64,000 bases of DNA from Rhodobacteraceae bacterium EL53. GTDB taxonomy: Bacteria; Pseudomonadota; Alphaproteobacteria; Rhodobacterales; Rhodobacteraceae. The stretch covers positions 149,438-213,437 of the forward strand of contig OMPR01000006.1 in the NCBI GenBank assembly GCA_900313015.1, read 5' to 3'. The notes under the pieces were generated by a model, which saw only the letters and a list, made by a program, of their open reading frames with translations, did not search any database and was not told the origin of the DNA. The position numbers and the translations under genes are program-made. Shown piece after piece: positions 50,582-60,478 of this stretch (within the stretch, counting starts at the first letter, position 1; each line of letters begins with the position of its first letter).

Positions 50582-51517
50582 ATGACACTGACACGCCGTA
50601 AAATGCTGAAAAATACGGGGCTGGCGCTGGCCGGAATGACAGGTCTGGGTTCGATTGCCCCGCGATCTGGTTGGGCCGCGACAGAGTTGAAACTGGGAAC
50701 CACCCAGATCCACAGCCTAAGCGACGGTCATCTGGTTCTGCCCCCTGACTTCATTTTTGCTCCAATGCCAAAAGATGAACTGGCCCCGATTCTGAGTGAA
50801 TATGGATTGGGCAATGGCCCTTTGACCCCCTCCTGTAATGTAACCCTTATGCGGGACGGCGAACGTACGGTTTTGTTTGATACCGGATCTGGACCCGCAT
50901 TTCAGGAAACCGCTGGCGAATTGGTCGATGCGCTGGATGCCTTGAGCCTAAGCCCCGAAGACGTCACGCATGTCGTGTTTACCCATGGCCACCCCGATCA
51001 CCTTTGGGGGGTATTGGATGATTTCGAAGATCCGCTGTTTTCCGAAGCAGAGCACATGATTGGCCGATCTGAATGGGAGTATTGGCTAGACCCCAACACA
51101 GTCGACACCATCGAAGAGGCACGGACCACAATGGCTGTGGGTGCCAAGCGGCGTCTTGAGGTTCTGGAAGACAGCATTACGCTTTTTGATGACGGTCAGG
51201 AAATTCTGCCTGGCGTTGCGGCACATGCCTCATATGGGCACACGCCTGGGCATATGGCTTTTGAAATTCGGCAGGGGTCAAATTCAGTCATGGTTGTTGG
51301 GGATTCGATCGGCAATCACCATGTCGCCTTTGCGCGACCTGACTGGCATTCTGGCTCTGACCAAGATCAGGCGACGGCAGCAAAGACGCGCATGCGTCTG
51401 CTGGATCATATGGCAGCGGATCAAATGCAATTCATCGGGTATCATCTGCCTGAAGGGGGGCTAGGACGGGCCGAACGCAAAGACAGCGCATACCGGTTTG
51501 TCGCTGAGGGTGCTTAA
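50582..51517 (+). CDS. Exported metallo-beta-lactamase-fold hydrolase
   Basis: A 311-residue MBL-fold metallohydrolase. A Tat-like signal starts the protein (TRRKMLKNTGLALAG, residues 4-18; predicted cleavage after WAA), so it is probably exported folded with its metals. The metal motif is HGHPDH (H135, H137, D139, H140), and GHTPGHMAFEI holds a further His ligand. The pattern resembles quorum-quenching lactonase or sulfatase-like MBL enzymes. GAGGAG is about 7 bases upstream of the ATG. It is divergent from hemP but separated by 295 bases, so coregulation is uncertain. Confidence 0.85.
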   Translation: MTLTRRKMLKNTGLALAGMTGLGSIAPRSGWAATELKLGTTQIHSLSDGHLVLPPDFIFAPMPKDELAPILSEYGLGNGPLTPSCNVTLMRDGERTVLFDTGSGPAFQETAGELVDALDALSLSPEDVTHVVFTHGHPDHLWGVLDDFEDPLFSEAEHMIGRSEWEYWLDPNTVDTIEEARTTMAVGAKRRLEVLEDSITLFDDGQEILPGVAAHASYGHTPGHMAFEIRQGSNSVMVVGDSIGNHHVAFARPDWHSGSDQDQATAAKTRMRLLDHMAADQMQFIGYHLPEGGLGRAERKDSAYRFVAEGA

Positions 51518-51679
51518 CACCTGTCATGGCCAGCATCGATTGAAGAGCTGGTCATTTTCAATCTTACAGCTCAATCTTACAAAGCCTGTCGTCCGAAACG
51601 ATTGGCCGAGCAGTTTTGACTTGCGCGTTGCGCCTCGGGCACCTGATATGCAGATATCCCAAACACAAGGCGACCTGAG

Positions 51680-52345
51680 ATGACTGTAACCATTGTTTTT
51701 GATCTGGACGGCACCCTGATTGACAGCGCCCATGACATCGCAGCCGCAACCAACAAAATGCTGGCAGAGCAGGGTGTTGCCCCTCTGAGCGTTGCTCAGG
51801 TGACGTCCTTTGTTGGGGACGGGTTGCCCAGTCTGGTCGAACGGGTCATGCGCCATTGTGAGTTGGACGCCAGCTTGCACCCTCAACTCTGTGACGCAAC
51901 TCTGTCCCACTACAACGCGGCAGGGTCTGAATTGACCAAAGTCTACCCCGGTGTTTACGACGCCCTAAACACGCTGCGTGATCAAGGCTGCCATATGGGG
52001 ATCTGTACGAACAAACCGGTTCAAGCCGCCCACCACGTCTTAAACGCCCTGAACCTCGCGCCCTATTTTCAGGCGGTGATCGGCGGCGATAGCCTGCCAC
52101 AGCGCAAACCTGATCCAGCGCCCCTGCGTGCCACATTCGATGCGCTACCTAATGGTCATCGCATCTATGTTGGCGATAGTGAAATCGATGCCGAAACGGC
52201 GCAGCGCGCAGCGATACCCTTTTTGTTGTTCACACAAGGGTATCGCAAGACCGAAGTCGATCAGATCCCGCATACCATCAGCTATGACGACAGTCGGGTC
52301 CTACCAAAAATTGTTGCTCAGGCCTTGTCCGCTTCGGGCAACTGA
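51680..52345 (+). CDS. gph: Phosphoglycolate phosphatase (HAD superfamily)
   Basis: A 221-residue HAD-family hydrolase. The nucleophile motif is VFDLDGTLIDSAHDIAAATN, with GICTNKPVQAA for motif II and GDSEIDAETAQRA for motif IV. It removes phosphate from 2-phosphoglycolate, formed in DNA repair or photorespiration-like chemistry. The length and cap region match the Gph group. Its last 28 bases overlap the end of a convergent thioesterase gene. Confidence 0.85.
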   Translation: MTVTIVFDLDGTLIDSAHDIAAATNKMLAEQGVAPLSVAQVTSFVGDGLPSLVERVMRHCELDASLHPQLCDATLSHYNAAGSELTKVYPGVYDALNTLRDQGCHMGICTNKPVQAAHHVLNALNLAPYFQAVIGGDSLPQRKPDPAPLRATFDALPNGHRIYVGDSEIDAETAQRAAIPFLLFTQGYRKTEVDQIPHTISYDDSRVLPKIVAQALSASGN

Positions 52346-52731
52346 GCCTCGATACGAAGCCGAACATCATCAGGCCAAGGCAGAGACCGGCCGAGCTTTT
52401 CAATGTAAACAAGTGTCGCAGAAGCCTTCAACCGGAGCTCGGATCCACAATGCGCCTCTAATTCATAGCGCACACTGCTGCGGCCCAGCTTGGTGGGGGT
52501 CAATTGAAATTCCAGCACATCCCCGTGCAGACTCGGCGCAGTAAAGCTCGCCTCGATTTGGGCTGTTGGAGCACCGTTTGCGATGACAAGCTTTTCAAAT
52601 GGCAGATCAAGTGTCTCTGCAAACCAGTCTTCAACGACATCATTGATCATTTCGAAATAACGCGGGAAAAAGACAATGCCTGCAGGATCACAATGACGAA
52701 ACCGGACGGGGACTTGTACTGTAAAAGCCAT
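52318..52731 (-). CDS. Acyl-CoA thioesterase, 4-hydroxybenzoyl-CoA thioesterase type
   Basis: A 137-residue hotdog-fold thioesterase. The segment FRHCDPAGIVFFPRYFEMIND has the catalytic Asp and conserved Tyr-Phe of the 4HBT/YbgC-like family. It hydrolyses an aryl- or acyl-CoA. GAGGAG lies 9 bases before the ATG at 52731. It is convergent with gph and overlaps its 3' end by 28 bases. No directly linked CoA enzyme is present, so the substrate is open. Confidence 0.85.
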   Translation of the reverse strand: MAFTVQVPVRFRHCDPAGIVFFPRYFEMINDVVEDWFAETLDLPFEKLVIANGAPTAQIEASFTAPSLHGDVLEFQLTPTKLGRSSVRYELEAHCGSELRLKASATLVYIEKLGRSLPWPDDVRLRIEAQLPEADKA

Positions 52732-52786
52732 TATCGCGGGCTCCTCTATTCGTTTGTGCACACTCTTTCTGTCTCAGCCGAAAACT

Positions 52787-53641
52787 TCAAGTGGACAAAG
52801 CGCGCCAAGCAACTTGCAACCCTTGTCGCGTGATCCGCGGCTCATCCGCCAAAGTCGCAGGCGCCCCCTGCGCACCCAGAGCATCGACATAGGCCTGTGC
52901 CATTGCCCCCTGCCCGATGACCGCCAATTGCTGACCCAACCAGAACGGGCGCGCTGCCGCTAATTCAGCACCAATCAGCCCCCCAAGAATTCGGCCCCGC
53001 GCCTGCCCTTGGGACAAGCCATCTAACACTCCTTCAGCATGAATACTGTAGAGCCGCGCCAGAATGCGTTCAGGTTTCGCCATCGCATCGCTCAGCGCCG
53101 CGTCAAAGGCTGCGACCTCCAGATCCGGACTATTCAACCATTGGTGCAATCCAGTTTGCGCTGCCAAGGCCCCCAAAACTGCCCCTGTCATGAAGGTCTG
53201 GAAACTCACCACCTCACCTGCGCTGACGTGAACCCAACGGGTTTCGGACCCAACAAGGCACAAAACCCCATCCCAATCCTTATTCAAGGCCAAGAACCCC
53301 GCCACACGGGTCTCATCGCCCTGCATCATGTCGACCGGCGTTTTTTGTTTTAGTCCTGGAATAACGTGCAAATCAACACGCGGATCGCCGAGATCCATAG
53401 ACCACGCCCCGTCCGCCAGCGGCGCACAGGGGATGGTGCCGCTGACGGGGCCAAGCAGACCACAGGCGATAACCGGAAGCGGCTTGTCTGACAGCCAATC
53501 AGAGATCAAAGAAATCAACCCCTGTGGCGTGACAGTCAACCCGCCCTCGTGCGCCGTCTCGGATACAATATCTCCGCCCTGCATGGCCCAAACCCGCTGG
53601 CGATCAGCGGCCCAATCCAATGCAATCCAACCTACGGTCAT
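52787..53641 (-). CDS. dgoK: 2-dehydro-3-deoxygalactonokinase
   Basis: A 284-residue DgoK-family kinase that phosphorylates 2-dehydro-3-deoxygalactonate (KDGal) in the De Ley-Doudoroff galactose/galactonate route. ALDWAADRQRVWAM at the N-terminus, IPCAPLADGAWSMDLGDPRVDLHVIPGL, MMQGDETRVAGFL and CLVGSETRWVHV are diagnostic. No aldolase or dehydratase partner is beside it, so it may stand alone or work with genes elsewhere. The gene is upstream of the thioesterase on the same strand with 55 bases between. Confidence 0.85.
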   Translation of the reverse strand: MTVGWIALDWAADRQRVWAMQGGDIVSETAHEGGLTVTPQGLISLISDWLSDKPLPVIACGLLGPVSGTIPCAPLADGAWSMDLGDPRVDLHVIPGLKQKTPVDMMQGDETRVAGFLALNKDWDGVLCLVGSETRWVHVSAGEVVSFQTFMTGAVLGALAAQTGLHQWLNSPDLEVAAFDAALSDAMAKPERILARLYSIHAEGVLDGLSQGQARGRILGGLIGAELAAARPFWLGQQLAVIGQGAMAQAYVDALGAQGAPATLADEPRITRQGLQVAWRALST

Positions 53642-53712
53642 GTCTGCGGCCTTTTCTGTTAGAACTGCCGCCTGTTTACGTCAGCGCGTGCCAGCAATCC
53701 AGAGCGACCCGC

Positions 53713-54345
53713 TCAGCGCAATACCCAAACCGTTTCGATTGCATCGCAGCGTTCTTTCATACGATCCGTCGCCGGGGTTCGTGCGATGGGTACAACCAAA
53801 TACTGCCCCGCATAAAGATGGGTGATCTCACTCGTTTGTACCGAAAACGGAGGGCCATCCATTCTGGATTGATCATAGTCAAAACTGATCAGCAATTGAC
53901 GAGCGCCCCCCGTGATTGTGATCAGGTGCTGGCTGTATCGCGCTCGCATGTCTTGCGGCAATGCAACAAGGGCCGCACGATCATAGATCGCATCGACCCG
54001 ACCCAATGTCTGCGCATCCAAATCAAAGATATCGCCCACAAACATCGTGATGTCTTGCGCCTCGAACCGGGTGAGTGGGCCCAGTTCGGTAATGTCTGGA
54101 ACCAGTTCCAGTTCTTCGAACAACTGCTCGATCGCCAAGCGGCTCAACTCGGCGCCAACAACCTGTAGCCCCTGCGCCAAAAGCCATGCCACATCCCGTG
54201 TCTTGCCGCACAATGGCAGAAACACCCGATCCCCCGCTGACACTTCTAACTGAGAAAAGTGCGCCACCAGCAGCCTATTTGCCTCTGCCTCGTGAAATCC
54301 AATCCGATTGGTTTGCCAACGGTCGTGCCAAAAATCTGGGGTCAT
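53713..54345 (-). CDS. tpm: Thiopurine S-methyltransferase-family protein
   Basis: A 210-residue SAM-dependent methyltransferase of the TPMT group. The signature WHDRWQTNRIGFHEAEANRLL begins the protein, followed by FLPLCGKTRDVAWLLAQGLQVVGAELSRLA (SAM site) and YDRAALVALPQDMRARY. Bacterial TPMTs methylate sulfur or selenium/tellurium compounds, giving resistance to tellurite or toxic thiols. It is a single gene on the minus strand, divergent from the class IV aminotransferase. Confidence 0.88.
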   Translation of the reverse strand: MTPDFWHDRWQTNRIGFHEAEANRLLVAHFSQLEVSAGDRVFLPLCGKTRDVAWLLAQGLQVVGAELSRLAIEQLFEELELVPDITELGPLTRFEAQDITMFVGDIFDLDAQTLGRVDAIYDRAALVALPQDMRARYSQHLITITGGARQLLISFDYDQSRMDGPPFSVQTSEITHLYAGQYLVVPIARTPATDRMKERCDAIETVWVLR

Positions 54346-54511
54346 CGAATTTACGGCTCCTGCCTCCGGGTTTGCGCTCGGGCACAGATACGACTGAAAC
54401 CCAAATGGGCGTCAAGGGAAACCCGGCCTCTGGTTGTTGACAATACCTGTTGTCCTCGTGCCAAGTTGCGCCGCAGTCAGAGACACCGACGACCACAAGG
54501 ATAGACGCCCA

Positions 54512-55456
54512 ATGATTGATCAAAGCCATTCGACACACGACGCCGAGGCAGACGACCGCAACGAGCATATCAAGATCTACGTCAATGGTCAGATCGTCCC
54601 CAAAGCCGAGGCCGTGATATCCGTCTATGACAGCGGCTTCATGCTGGGCGATGGCATGTGGGAAGGGATGCGCCTGTACGATGGCGAATGGGCGTTCTTT
54701 GACGAACACATGGATCGGCTGTTTAACTCGTTGAAATCTGTCTCGCTTGAGATTGACGAAACCCCCGCCGATATCCTGCGCATTCTGAACGACACCGCCA
54801 AAGCCAATGGCATGACGTCAGACGCGCATTGCCGCTTGATGATCACCCGCGGGCGCAAGGCGAAACCGTTTCAGCACCCTGCCCTGTCGCGATTTGGTCC
54901 GACCATCGTTGCGATCATCGAACATTCCAAACCCGCCGAAAGCGTTCAAAGTGACGGTATTCGCCTTGCCACGGTGCCACAGGTCCGTGGATTGCCGATG
55001 AGTCAGGACGCCAAATACAACAGCCACTCAAAACTGAACTGCGTCATTGCCTGTTTGCAGGCAGAACAGGCCGGCGCCGATGAGGGCTTGATGCTGGACC
55101 CGCATGGGTTTGTGAACACGACCAATGCCTGCAACTTTTTCATCGTGCGCCGGGGCGAGGTTTGGACCTCGACCGGGGATTACTGCATGAACGGTGTTAC
55201 CCGCCAAAAGGTGATCGACCTGTGCCGCAACAATGGCATCATCGTAAAGGAAAATAACTATTCCCTGTACGAAGCCTATGGCGCGGACGAGGCGTTTCTA
55301 ACTGGCACATTCGGCGCGCAGACCCCCGTCGCTGAAATTGACGGCAAAGCCATCGGCCCACACCAAGGCGCAGGCCCGATGACCCTGCGCATTCGCGAGC
55401 TCTACAAACAGATGGTTGCGGAAAATGTGGCTCAGCAACAAGCGACACGGGGCTAA
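54512..55456 (+). CDS. Class IV aminotransferase (branched-chain/D-amino-acid type)
   Basis: A 314-residue fold-type IV PLP enzyme. The N-terminal IKIYVNGQIVPKAEAVISVYDSGFMLGDGMWEGMR region, the PLP-lysine segment AKYNSHSKLNCVIACLQAEQAGADEGLMLDPHG, and TNACNFFIVRRGE and MNGVTRQKVIDLC are those of BCAT/DAAT/ADC-lyase members. Substrate class cannot be fixed. The ATG at 54512 fits the family length; a longer frame starts in the divergent promoter region. Upstream lies a 166-base gap shared with tpm. Confidence 0.85.
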   Translation: MIDQSHSTHDAEADDRNEHIKIYVNGQIVPKAEAVISVYDSGFMLGDGMWEGMRLYDGEWAFFDEHMDRLFNSLKSVSLEIDETPADILRILNDTAKANGMTSDAHCRLMITRGRKAKPFQHPALSRFGPTIVAIIEHSKPAESVQSDGIRLATVPQVRGLPMSQDAKYNSHSKLNCVIACLQAEQAGADEGLMLDPHGFVNTTNACNFFIVRRGEVWTSTGDYCMNGVTRQKVIDLCRNNGIIVKENNYSLYEAYGADEAFLTGTFGAQTPVAEIDGKAIGPHQGAGPMTLRIRELYKQMVAENVAQQQATRG

Positions 55457-55536
55457 CACTCAAAAAGTGGTGTGTATTTCAGGTTTAGGTTGATCTTGGT
55501 CATACTTTTGCCAATTCGGCCGTTTAGACAAAGCAG

Positions 55537-56010
55537 ATGTTTAACCGAAAACGCATTCTTCAAGAAGTTGACCTAAACCCACGCTCAGTTCAGCGCATAA
55601 GGCGCGCCGAGGCACAGCGTGCGCAATTCCTATCGCCAAGGCGAATCGTGATGCTGTTGCTCAGCCTGCCTGTGATCGCCTGCAGCGTCGGGATCAGCGC
55701 GTATATCCGCACCAGCCCCTATGAGCCAGAGGCCGCCTTGCAGCATCTGGTGGCGATGTGGGGCTGCGACGCGGCCCGATCTGTTGGTCTTGGCCCAACA
55801 TCTGTTGGTGAACCGGGGTATCACCTGCGCAATGATGGCGACCAAGATGGGATTGCCTGCGAGCCGTATCGCCACGACTCCACTGTAGGAACAGTTCAGG
55901 GGGATCGAGAGGTTCCAAATGTGCGTATCACGCATGGAGCAAGCGCGTCTCAGGGAAGCGAGACTCCTGTCCGACGGCCGATAGGGTCAGCGAAGTTTGT
56001 GCGGCCATAG
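55537..56010 (+). CDS. Membrane-anchored Excalibur-domain protein
   Basis: A 157-residue protein with one membrane segment (IVMLLLSLPVIACSVGISAYI, about residues 38-58) and a C-terminal Excalibur-type motif: WGCDAARSVGLGPTSVGEPGYHLRNDGDQDGIACEP. The DxDxDG loop with flanking cysteines is a calcium-binding site in the family. It probably sits in the periplasm. Function unknown; no operon partner. Confidence 0.78.
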   Translation: MFNRKRILQEVDLNPRSVQRIRRAEAQRAQFLSPRRIVMLLLSLPVIACSVGISAYIRTSPYEPEAALQHLVAMWGCDAARSVGLGPTSVGEPGYHLRNDGDQDGIACEPYRHDSTVGTVQGDREVPNVRITHGASASQGSETPVRRPIGSAKFVRP

Positions 56011-56034
56011 AGACACTTCCTAACAAACTTAAGC

Positions 56035-56685
56035 CTATTTGGTTCCACCATTTTTCTCCTCAGGTAATAAGGACGGAATATGGAACAAAATCTCTGCAAG
56101 CTTCTCCGAAAATAAGAATGATTGCTCAGCATCCTCTATCGTTGGTTCCTTCCCTTTATCGGCATGCCTTACAGAGTTCGCCTCCAATCTTACCAAATGC
56201 CCCCATCGAGACATTTCATTGGTAATAAGACCTTCTTGGACCGCTTCTTCGATTCTCTTGTAGAGTGAACCCTTTTCAAGCCCTAAGTGTTTCAACATCG
56301 CATCCACGCAGGATGCTGACATCAGTAGCGAAGCATCAGGACTTGATAGAGTATTTCTGGCTTGTTTCATATAACGTTTAGCTTCACATGGCAGCGAAGC
56401 GAAGGGCGTCCAGGGCTTTGGATCTACAAAAAGATCCCAAATTGGACTACCTTTTTGTAGCTGCACAGCTTTAACATTTATTGGCTTTGCACATGACTCG
56501 CATGAGTAAAAGGCCCACCAGGACTGTTCACCGGTGCCGTGAGCTGTTGCTGGCTTAGAAGGCGAATAACGCAATGAAATGTGTGGATTGTTTATTCCAC
56601 ACCTAGGGCAACACTCGATATCAACTAGCTGCTTTATAAAAGGACTCGGATTGTTATCACTCGTCCGTATTTGAATTCTTGTCAT
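56035..56685 (-). CDS. DUF4145-like protein with zinc ribbon
   Basis: A 216-residue protein. The N-terminal part has two Cys pairs (CCPRCG and CESCAK) typical of a zinc ribbon, and the later AKRYMKQARNTLSSPDASLLMSASCVDAMLKHLG and MSRWGHLVRLEANSVRHAD segments match the DUF4145 helical domain. DUF4145 is often linked to restriction or mobile elements. The gene is clearly more AT-rich than its neighbours, which suggests recent acquisition. It lies between an Excalibur gene and uvrB without operon partners. Confidence 0.72.
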   Translation of the reverse strand: MTRIQIRTSDNNPSPFIKQLVDIECCPRCGINNPHISLRYSPSKPATAHGTGEQSWWAFYSCESCAKPINVKAVQLQKGSPIWDLFVDPKPWTPFASLPCEAKRYMKQARNTLSSPDASLLMSASCVDAMLKHLGLEKGSLYKRIEEAVQEGLITNEMSRWGHLVRLEANSVRHADKGKEPTIEDAEQSFLFSEKLAEILFHIPSLLPEEKNGGTK

Positions 56686-56779
56686 CTTTAAGCCACGCCT
56701 CGAGGTAATAGCTACTAGGGAATGAAGTCACTGAATGGGAAAATCGATTCTAAGGAATATTAGCCATTATTTTGGTGGG

Positions 56780-58978
56780 TCATCGCCTCCGCCGCTTCAC
56801 ATTCCCACCGTGCTGCCCCGGCCTGCCTGCGGTTGAACGACCCCGCGATTTCACCGCTGCCTCAGACGCTTTGTCGATGGCGTATTGCCGCGCCATTGGG
56901 TCGTCGGACACGGCCAAATCGACAGCCTCGAGCCGCTTGACCTCATCCCGCAGACGGGCGGCTTCTTCGAATTCAAGGTTCTCCGCTGCCTTGCGCATGT
57001 CTGTCCGCAGGCCATCCAATACCGCCTCAAGATTGGCGCCGTGCAGTGGTTTGTCGATGGTGGCGGTGACGCGGGACATATCCGTGTCGCCCTTGTAGAG
57101 ACCCGCCAGCACATCCTCGACGTTCTTTTTCACTGTCGCCGGGGTGATGCCGTGTTCGACATTATAGGCCTGTTGTTTTTCACGGCGGCGGTTGGTTTCG
57201 CCAATCGCGCGTTCCATCGAGCCAGTGACGCGGTCCGCATACATGATCACGCGCCCTTCGGCATTTCGCGCCGCGCGACCGATGGTCTGCACTAGGGACG
57301 TTTCAGAGCGCAGGAAGCCCTCTTTGTCAGCGTCCAGAATGGCGACCAACCCGCATTCGGGAATATCCAACCCCTCGCGCAACAGGTTGATGCCGATCAA
57401 AACATCAAACGCGCCCAAGCGGAAATCGCGCAAGATCTCGATCCGTTCCAGCGTGTCGATGTCAGAGTGCATGTAGCGGACCTTGATCCCCTGCTCATGC
57501 ATGTATTCGGTCAGATCCTCGGCCATGCGTTTGGTCAGGGTAGTGACCAGCGTGCGGAACCCGGTTTCGGTGACTTTGCGCACCTCGTCCAGCAGATCAT
57601 CGACTTGCATGTCCACCGGGCGGATTTCAACAGGGGGGTCGAGCAAACCCGTGGGGCGGATCACCTGTTCCGTAAACACACCGCCGGATTGTTCCAGCTC
57701 CCACGCCGAAGGGGTCGCCGACACAAAGATTGACTGCGGACGCATCGCGTCCCACTCCTCGAACTTGAGGGGGCGGTTGTCCATGCAGGACGGCAAGCGG
57801 AATCCGTGTTCCGCCAAGGTAAATTTGCGCCGATAGTCGCCCCGATACATGCCGCCGATCTGCGGCACGGAGACATGGGATTCATCCGCAAAAACAATCG
57901 CGTTGTCGGGGATGAATTCAAACAAGGTTGGGGGTGGCTCGCCGGGGGCACGGCCCGTCAGATAGCGTGAATAGTTCTCGATCCCGTTGCAAACACCTGT
58001 CGCCTCTAACATTTCCAGATCAAAGTTGGTGCGTTGCTCAAGACGTTGCGCTTCGAGCAGTTTGCCCTCGCCCACCATGCGGTCCAGCGTCTGACGCAAC
58101 TCTTGCTTAATGTGGATCATCGCCTGCTGCATCGTCGGCTTTGGCGTCACATAGTGCGAATTCGCATAGACCCGGATCTGTTCAAAGGTATCGGTTTTTT
58201 CACCTGTCAGAGGATCGAATTCTGTGATCCCTTCCAGCTCTTCCCCAAAGAACGACAAACGCCATGCGCGATCTTCAAGGTGCGCCGGAAAGATTTCTAG
58301 GGAATCGCCGCGCACCCGAAAAGACCCGCGCTGGAACGCCTGATCGTTGCGCTTGTACTGCTGCGCCACCAGATCGCTCATCACGCTGCGCTGATTGTAC
58401 TCGTGGCCGACCTTTAGATCCTGCGTCATCGCACCGTAGGTTTCGACAGATCCAATACCGTAGATGCACGAGACCGATGCGATGATGATCACATCATCCC
58501 TCTCGAGCAACGCACGGGTGGCCGAGTGGCGCATCCTGTCGATCTGCTCGTTGATCTGGCTTTCTTTCTCGATATAGGTATCAGAGCGCGCCACATAGGC
58601 TTCGGGTTGGTAGTAGTCATAAAACGAGACGAAGTATTCGACGGCGTTGTCTGGAAAGAAGCCTTTGAATTCCCCGTACAGCTGTGCCGCCAGCGTTTTG
58701 TTTGGGGCAAGAATGATCGCAGGGCGTTGTGTTTCCTCGATAATTTTCGCCATGGTAAAGGTTTTACCCGTACCCGTCGCCCCCAGCAGAACCTGGTCAC
58801 GCTCTCCGCTTTGGATGCCGCTCCTCAGTTCGGCGATTGCTGTGGGCTGATCCCCCGCGGGTTCGAATTCTGTCTCCATACGAAAGGCGATACCGCCCTC
58901 AAGCTTGGGGCGCGCCTGAACCTGATCGGTCGAGGTCGGCATTTGAGCAGCGGTTTTATCTGAGTGGGCAAAAGCCAT
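56780..58978 (-). CDS. uvrB: UvrABC excision repair helicase subunit UvrB
   Basis: A 732-residue UvrB. The Walker A motif is [13 protein letters not shown], followed by the beta-hairpin [18 protein letters not shown]-like FADESHVS, helicase motif [21 protein letters not shown] and the C-terminal UVR domain (LRDEVKRLE region). It forms the damage-verification complex of nucleotide excision repair. The length is a little over the usual 670 because of extra N- and C-terminal residues, including a basic tail ([20 protein letters not shown]). AAAGG precedes the ATG. Confidence 0.97.
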   Translation of the reverse strand: MAFAHSDKTAAQMPTSTDQVQARPKLEGGIAFRMETEFEPAGDQPTAIAELRSGIQSGERDQVLLGATGTGKTFTMAKIIEETQRPAIILAPNKTLAAQLYGEFKGFFPDNAVEYFVSFYDYYQPEAYVARSDTYIEKESQINEQIDRMRHSATRALLERDDVIIIASVSCIYGIGSVETYGAMTQDLKVGHEYNQRSVMSDLVAQQYKRNDQAFQRGSFRVRGDSLEIFPAHLEDRAWRLSFFGEELEGITEFDPLTGEKTDTFEQIRVYANSHYVTPKPTMQQAMIHIKQELRQTLDRMVGEGKLLEAQRLEQRTNFDLEMLEATGVCNGIENYSRYLTGRAPGEPPPTLFEFIPDNAIVFADESHVSVPQIGGMYRGDYRRKFTLAEHGFRLPSCMDNRPLKFEEWDAMRPQSIFVSATPSAWELEQSGGVFTEQVIRPTGLLDPPVEIRPVDMQVDDLLDEVRKVTETGFRTLVTTLTKRMAEDLTEYMHEQGIKVRYMHSDIDTLERIEILRDFRLGAFDVLIGINLLREGLDIPECGLVAILDADKEGFLRSETSLVQTIGRAARNAEGRVIMYADRVTGSMERAIGETNRRREKQQAYNVEHGITPATVKKNVEDVLAGLYKGDTDMSRVTATIDKPLHGANLEAVLDGLRTDMRKAAENLEFEEAARLRDEVKRLEAVDLAVSDDPMARQYAIDKASEAAVKSRGRSTAGRPGQHGGNVKRRRR

Positions 58979-59142
58979 GGAGGAGATTCCTTTCGTGGCT
59001 GGATTTTGGTCTGTTTTTGTTCTTGTTCAAGGGGCATTCGACCAGAACCGCGCAAACACCAATAAACATGAGACAAAAGGTGCCTTGCTCAGCACGAGGG
59101 ACTCGCGCATATATGAGTGCAGCGAGATACGAGGAGACTGCG

Positions 59143-59454
59143 ATGCCTGCGCGGATTTTCAAGCCTGCCAGAAATGCGATGACATCGGGTATGGCCAAGA
59201 CCCACAAATGGGTGCTGGAATATGCACCGGCGTCCTCACGCGAAGTGGATCCGTTGATGGGATGGACGTCTTCTTCGGACACGCAATCTCAGGTGCGGCT
59301 CAAGTTCGATAGCAAAGAAGAGGCGATCGGCTACGCCGAAGCCCATGACATCGATGCCCAGGTGTTCGAACCTAAAATGCGCAAACCGAATCTGCGGGCG
59401 GGTGGATATGGCGAAAACTTTGCCACCAACCGCCGCACCCCTTGGACCCACTAA
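59143..59454 (+). CDS. NDUFS4-like accessory subunit of respiratory complex I
   Basis: A 103-residue protein of the ETC complex I subunit (NDUFS4/AQDQ) family. The conserved [26 protein letters not shown] start and [37 protein letters not shown] core and [17 protein letters not shown] end are diagnostic. It stabilises the peripheral arm of NADH:quinone oxidoreductase in alphaproteobacteria and mitochondria. GAGGAG is 7 bases before the ATG at 59143. It is 2 bases from the GNAT gene and divergent from uvrB. Confidence 0.9.
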   Translation: MPARIFKPARNAMTSGMAKTHKWVLEYAPASSREVDPLMGWTSSSDTQSQVRLKFDSKEEAIGYAEAHDIDAQVFEPKMRKPNLRAGGYGENFATNRRTPWTH

Positions 59455-59456
59455 AC

Positions 59457-59933
59457 ATGATCGAGATACGGCAGGCCGATCCCGGAGCAGAGAACCTGCG
59501 CCCTGTCGTCGAAGATCACCTGGCACACAGTCAGAGTGCCGGGCCAGACGACAGTAACCATACAATGGGTGTCGATGGGTTGCGTGGAGCTGGTATTCAG
59601 TTCTGGGCCCTATTTGACGACGAAATCCCGCTTGGGTGTGGCGCGTTAAAGCAGCTTCCTGATGGCTCTGCCGAAGTTAAATCCGTGCATATCGTTGAAA
59701 CCGCACGTGGTCGCGGGCTGGCGCGGCACATGATGACGTTTCTGGCCCAAAGGGCGCAGGCCGAAGGAATCAATGCCTTAGTGTTGGAAACAGGGTCATC
59801 CCTACTGTCAGCGTACGATTCAGCGCGCAAATTGTACGAAAAATTGGGCTATAGCTATTGCGCGCCGATCTATGGCTACGATGACGACCCCAACAGTGCC
59901 TTTATGCGCTTAGATTTAGAGCCTGCACGCTGA
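59457..59933 (+). CDS. GNAT-family N-acetyltransferase
   Basis: A 158-residue GNAT acetyltransferase. The acetyl-CoA binding motif is VETARGRGLARHMMTFLAQ (R/Q-x-x-G-x-G/A form), preceded by SAEVKSVHIV and followed by LETGSSLLSAYDSARKLYEKLGYSYCAP. It transfers an acetyl group to an amine of an unknown target. It follows the NDUFS4-like gene with a 2-base gap, so the two are cotranscribed. Confidence 0.88.
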   Translation: MIEIRQADPGAENLRPVVEDHLAHSQSAGPDDSNHTMGVDGLRGAGIQFWALFDDEIPLGCGALKQLPDGSAEVKSVHIVETARGRGLARHMMTFLAQRAQAEGINALVLETGSSLLSAYDSARKLYEKLGYSYCAPIYGYDDDPNSAFMRLDLEPAR

Positions 59934-59978
59934 GGCCCTGCGGCTCTTTCTGGTGATAACTTCGCACATTAGAGAAAG

Positions 59979-60056
59979 TGGCGAGCCGTGGAGGACTCGA
60001 ACCCCCGACCTGAGAATTAGAAGTTCCCTGCTCTAATCCAGCTGAGCTAACGGCCC
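59979..60056 (-). tRNA. tRNA-Arg (anticodon UCU)
   Basis: The minus strand folds into a 78-base tRNA with encoded CCA. The acceptor stem is GGGCCGT/ACGGCTC, the D stem GCTC/GAGC, the anticodon loop CTTCTAA (TCT, reading AGA) and the T arm GGGGG TTCGAGT CCTCC. It marks one side of a region of decayed mobile DNA. Confidence 0.95.
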
Positions 60057-60196
60057 GCACTTTGAGGGCTACCCTTCTAACAGAGTCGCTGAATTGTCAA
60101 CCACGCTCAGTGACCTAACGGTTGAATGACCTCACTTCATTTAGCACGTTGGTTTCGCTTACGGGAACCCGGCTATTTTCCCGCAAGTAATGTCAA

Positions 60197-60478
60197 TCAT
60201 ACCAGCCTAGACAGGGGCAAGCTTGACAGAGCCAAAAGCCTCGCAAACAGCATTCCAACGGACAAGACGCGTAAACGAGATTTGTCTGAGATGCCAAAGA
60301 CGATTTGACCATCAGTCTTGTTCGCAAAGGCAGCAATAGTCCTAGGAGATTTTCGAAACGTCGCCAACGTCAAGGCGCGCGTGAACTCAAGTTCTGTACT
60401 TTCGCGGGCCGAGATGCGGTGCTCGCCGTCATATTTGGGAGCTAAAGCGAACCTATTCTGCAGTTCATCGGTTTCCAT
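60197..60478 (-). pseudogene. AlbA_2 (Schlafen-type) domain fragment
   Basis: A 93-residue frame beginning METDELQNRFALAPKYDGEHR, then ISARESTELEFTRALTLAT and RTIAAFANKTDGQIVFGISDK. The E-x3-EF-K-like start and IAAFANxxxGxIVFGIxD block are the hallmark of AlbA_2 domains, ATP-/nucleic-acid-linked modules in helicase-like and defence-related proteins. Family proteins are longer, and the sequence stops matching after GISDK, so this is a truncated or frameshifted remnant. AGG lies about 7 bases upstream of the ATG, so a short product is possible. Confidence 0.6.
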
